A stretch of 64,000 nt of DNA, from positions 1 through 64,000 of the forward strand of contig MCFH01000030.1 in the NCBI GenBank assembly GCA_002104945.1. Direction: 5' to 3'. A program made the position numbers and the translations under genes. Positions 63,944 through 64,000 of this stretch are shown here, piece after piece. The stretch is from Piromyces finnis (taxonomy: Eukaryota; Neocallimastigomycota; Neocallimastigomycetes; Neocallimastigales; Neocallimastigaceae). The number at the start of each line of letters is the position of its first letter. Position 1 is the first letter of the stretch. The notes below the pieces were generated by a model. The model ran no database searches. It was not told where the DNA came from and was given only the letters and a program-made list of their open reading frames with translations.

Positions 63944-64000
63944 CTAAAAAAAAAAAAGATTTAAAAATATTAAATATGAATGAATAAATTAAAAATGAAA

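Overview
The window looks like a nuclear chromosome segment of an anaerobic gut fungus (Neocallimastigomycota-like). Intergenic DNA is extremely A+T-rich with long poly-A/T and AAT tracts, proteins are asparagine-rich, genes have short GT-AG introns, and there is an intraflagellar-transport gene (IFT139/TTC21-type), which only flagellated (zoosporic) fungi keep. The lineage assignment is inference; no marker gene was compared.

Layout. Positions 1-44,934 are a dense, nested pile of LTR retrotransposons. I name the families locally. 'A': Ty3-type, gag-protease-RT in one open frame, with a self-priming-type leader. 'N': a ~6.1-6.3 kb element with no protein-coding capacity whose LTRs, primer site and leader hairpin match A; two copies (1802-7928 and, inverted, 20773-27120). 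'B' and 'F': Ty3-type elements with gag and pol joined by a -1 frameshift site, F nearly complete at 37899-44934. 'H' and 'D': broken elements. The rest are solo LTRs (C, E, F1, I, J, K, L). Next comes a tandem tRNA-Ser(GCU)/tRNA-Met pair (44,950-45,113). The right 19 kb is ordinary host DNA: an EF-hand protein resembling MCFD2 (4 exons, minus), a ~1000-residue forkhead protein (3 exons, minus), ~9 kb without a recognisable gene, a DCC1 (sister-chromatid cohesion) gene (7 exons, plus), and the last exon of an IFT139/TTC21 gene (minus).

How the pieces fit. The two N copies sit inside other elements, but each has mismatched flanks. Exchanging the flanks repairs everything: TAATG matches TAATG and TTTTAC matches TTTTAC as target-site duplications, A gag-protease becomes continuous in frame with A RT, and B RNase H becomes continuous in frame with B integrase. 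So about 13-25 kb has been inverted by recombination between the opposed N copies (or was mis-joined in assembly). F lies 11-15 bp upstream of the tRNA-Ser gene, and older elements are stacked outward with short A-only spacers, as expected if successive insertions reused one Ty3-like target upstream of a Pol III gene.

Most interesting candidate system: the A/N pair. N has no gag or pol but keeps A-type LTRs, a self-complementary primer site, a 3' hairpin, and seven or eight copies of a structured motif that occurs once just before gag in A. Covarying stems suggest a selected RNA element, possibly the packaging or Gag-recognition signal amplified in a parasite of A.
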